Below the pieces are notes generated by a model. It had not been told where the DNA came from. It saw only the letters and a program-made list of their open reading frames with translations, and did not search any database. From NCBI GenBank assembly GCA_027483405.1, contig JAIXUU010000379.1:1-34873 (forward strand): a stretch of 34,873 bases of DNA, written 5' to 3'. Below are positions 34,203 through 34,873 of this stretch, piece by piece. The position numbers and the translations under genes were made by a program. Numbering within the stretch: position 1 is the stretch's first letter; each line of letters begins with the position of its first letter. The DNA is from Planctomyces sp. (GTDB lineage: Bacteria; Planctomycetota; Planctomycetia; Planctomycetales; Planctomycetaceae).

Positions 34203-34873
34203 CAGATATCGGCCGTTGATTTCTCTGTTTCCCCGGCAACGGGTGCCAACACGGGGAACAAGCGGCTCACTAAGCCGGGCTTCACCACCTGCCTCTTGAA
34301 CAACACCAGGCTGCGCCCCTGCAATGGATACAACTGCCCGGGCCACACCTTTTTGGGAAGGATCTGGTCGTCGAAAGTCGTATCGACCAGAGGCTTCCAG
34401 AACATTCGTCGGGTAGGGGGCGTCACCTGAATTTCAGCAGACTCGCTCTCCTCTTTGGTTGCGACTGGTGTCGCATCCCGCTCACTCGCAACCTCGACCT
34501 GATTCTCAACGACCGGCATCGATGGTTCAGGGGCGGGAACCTTGTTGACCATCGCGGTTGGTCTTGTGATCTGTTCGGCAGCGATCAGTCGAGACTCGGT
34601 CTTGACGATCCCACTGCCGGCAGGCATCGAAACATCCGTCGCTGGAGTCTCCTCATCAATTACGACTGACGAATTCACTGCTGCAGGTTTCTTGTCTGGT
34701 GCAGATTTCCGTTGCTCAGACGAGATTTCACTCAGGTCGCCGAATCCATACTCAGGCAAGCGAAAGGAAATCTCTTCGTGGTGGGCATTGATCAGTAAGA
34801 ACAGCGTGTCACCTTCAATCCGCTCGCCCCGTTCGTTCATTTCGGTAATCTGACTGCCATCGAGAATCACTCC
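34202..34873 (-). CDS. glgX: GlgX-type glycogen debranching enzyme, C-terminal fragment
   Basis: The frame is open to the window edge (ahead of Met the codons read Gly-Val-Ile-Leu-Asp), so only the last 223 residues are visible; the GTG at 34870 is not a real start. The segment GDTLFLLINAHHEEISFRLP matches the C-terminal beta-domain of glycogen debranching enzymes (isoamylase-type, GH13), which cut alpha-1,6 branches; FWKPLVDTTFDDQ and YPLQGRSLVLFKRQ continue it. Between FRLPEYG and FWKPLVD lies a Ser/Ala/Pro/Glu/Val-rich segment of about 110 residues not expected in that domain. The catalytic domain is outside the window. The TGA stop (34202-34204) coincides with the edge of the palindromic element. 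Confidence 0.75.
   Translation of the reverse strand, partial: GVILDGSQITEMNERGERIEGDTLFLLINAHHEEISFRLPEYGFGDLSEISSEQRKSAPDKKPAAVNSSVVIDEETPATDVSMPAGSGIVKTESRLIAAEQITRPTAMVNKVPAPEPSMPVVENQVEVASERDATPVATKEESESAEIQVTPPTRRMFWKPLVDTTFDDQILPKKVWPGQLYPLQGRSLVLFKRQVVKPGLVSRLFPVLAPVAGETEKSTADI

Overview
The window looks like chromosomal DNA from a planctomycete, probably a relative of Planctopirus or Rubinisphaera. This is an inference from gene content, not a database result. The signs are a GYF-domain membrane protein, two adjacent TatA genes, a Cys/Val/Tyr-rich secreted repeat protein, a SGNH hydrolase with a long N-terminal leader, moderate GC content, and a flagellar cluster encoding P- and L-ring proteins, which implies an envelope with peptidoglycan and an outer membrane.

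Layout. 1-3740 (minus strand): a large secreted serine hydrolase fused to an esterase (cut by the window edge), a NagB-like sugar-phosphate isomerase and methionyl-tRNA formyltransferase. 4357-9713 (plus): a secreted repeat protein, two TatA paralogues, QueF and a triple-GYF membrane protein. 9867-14264 (mixed): RluA-type pseudouridine synthase, SGNH hydrolase, glycosyltransferase and SDR oxidoreductase. 14543-16389 (plus): a bestrophin-family anion channel followed directly by a beta-carbonic anhydrase. 16433-16782: a gene-free, repeat-rich stretch that reads as a small insertion inside a palindromic repeat. 16884-21717 (plus): an enolase-superfamily epimerase, a DapA-family lyase/deaminase, a hydroxyproline-epimerase-type racemase with both catalytic cysteines, and a DadA-like FAD dehydrogenase. 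The last three correspond to the first three steps of trans-4-hydroxy-L-proline breakdown. 21822-31767 (minus): flagellar genes in transcription order flgF-flgG-flgA-flgH-flgI-flgJ-flgN-flgK-flgL, covering distal rod, rings and their assembly factors, and hook-filament junction. 32117-34021 (plus): a large protein of unknown function. 34054-34202: a 149-bp palindromic element ending at the stop codon of the last gene. 34202-34873 (minus): the C-terminal part of a GlgX-type glycogen debranching enzyme.

The most notable non-coding feature is a family of short palindromic repeats (9-bp arms, 8-nt loop) in gene ends and gaps. One copy appears to have been split by a roughly 307-bp element with inverted ends and a 10-bp target duplication. 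Several other strong inverted repeats sit in gaps of the flagellar cluster and upstream of the hydroxyproline-type cluster. I saw no CRISPR array, tRNA, rRNA, phage module or transposase gene.
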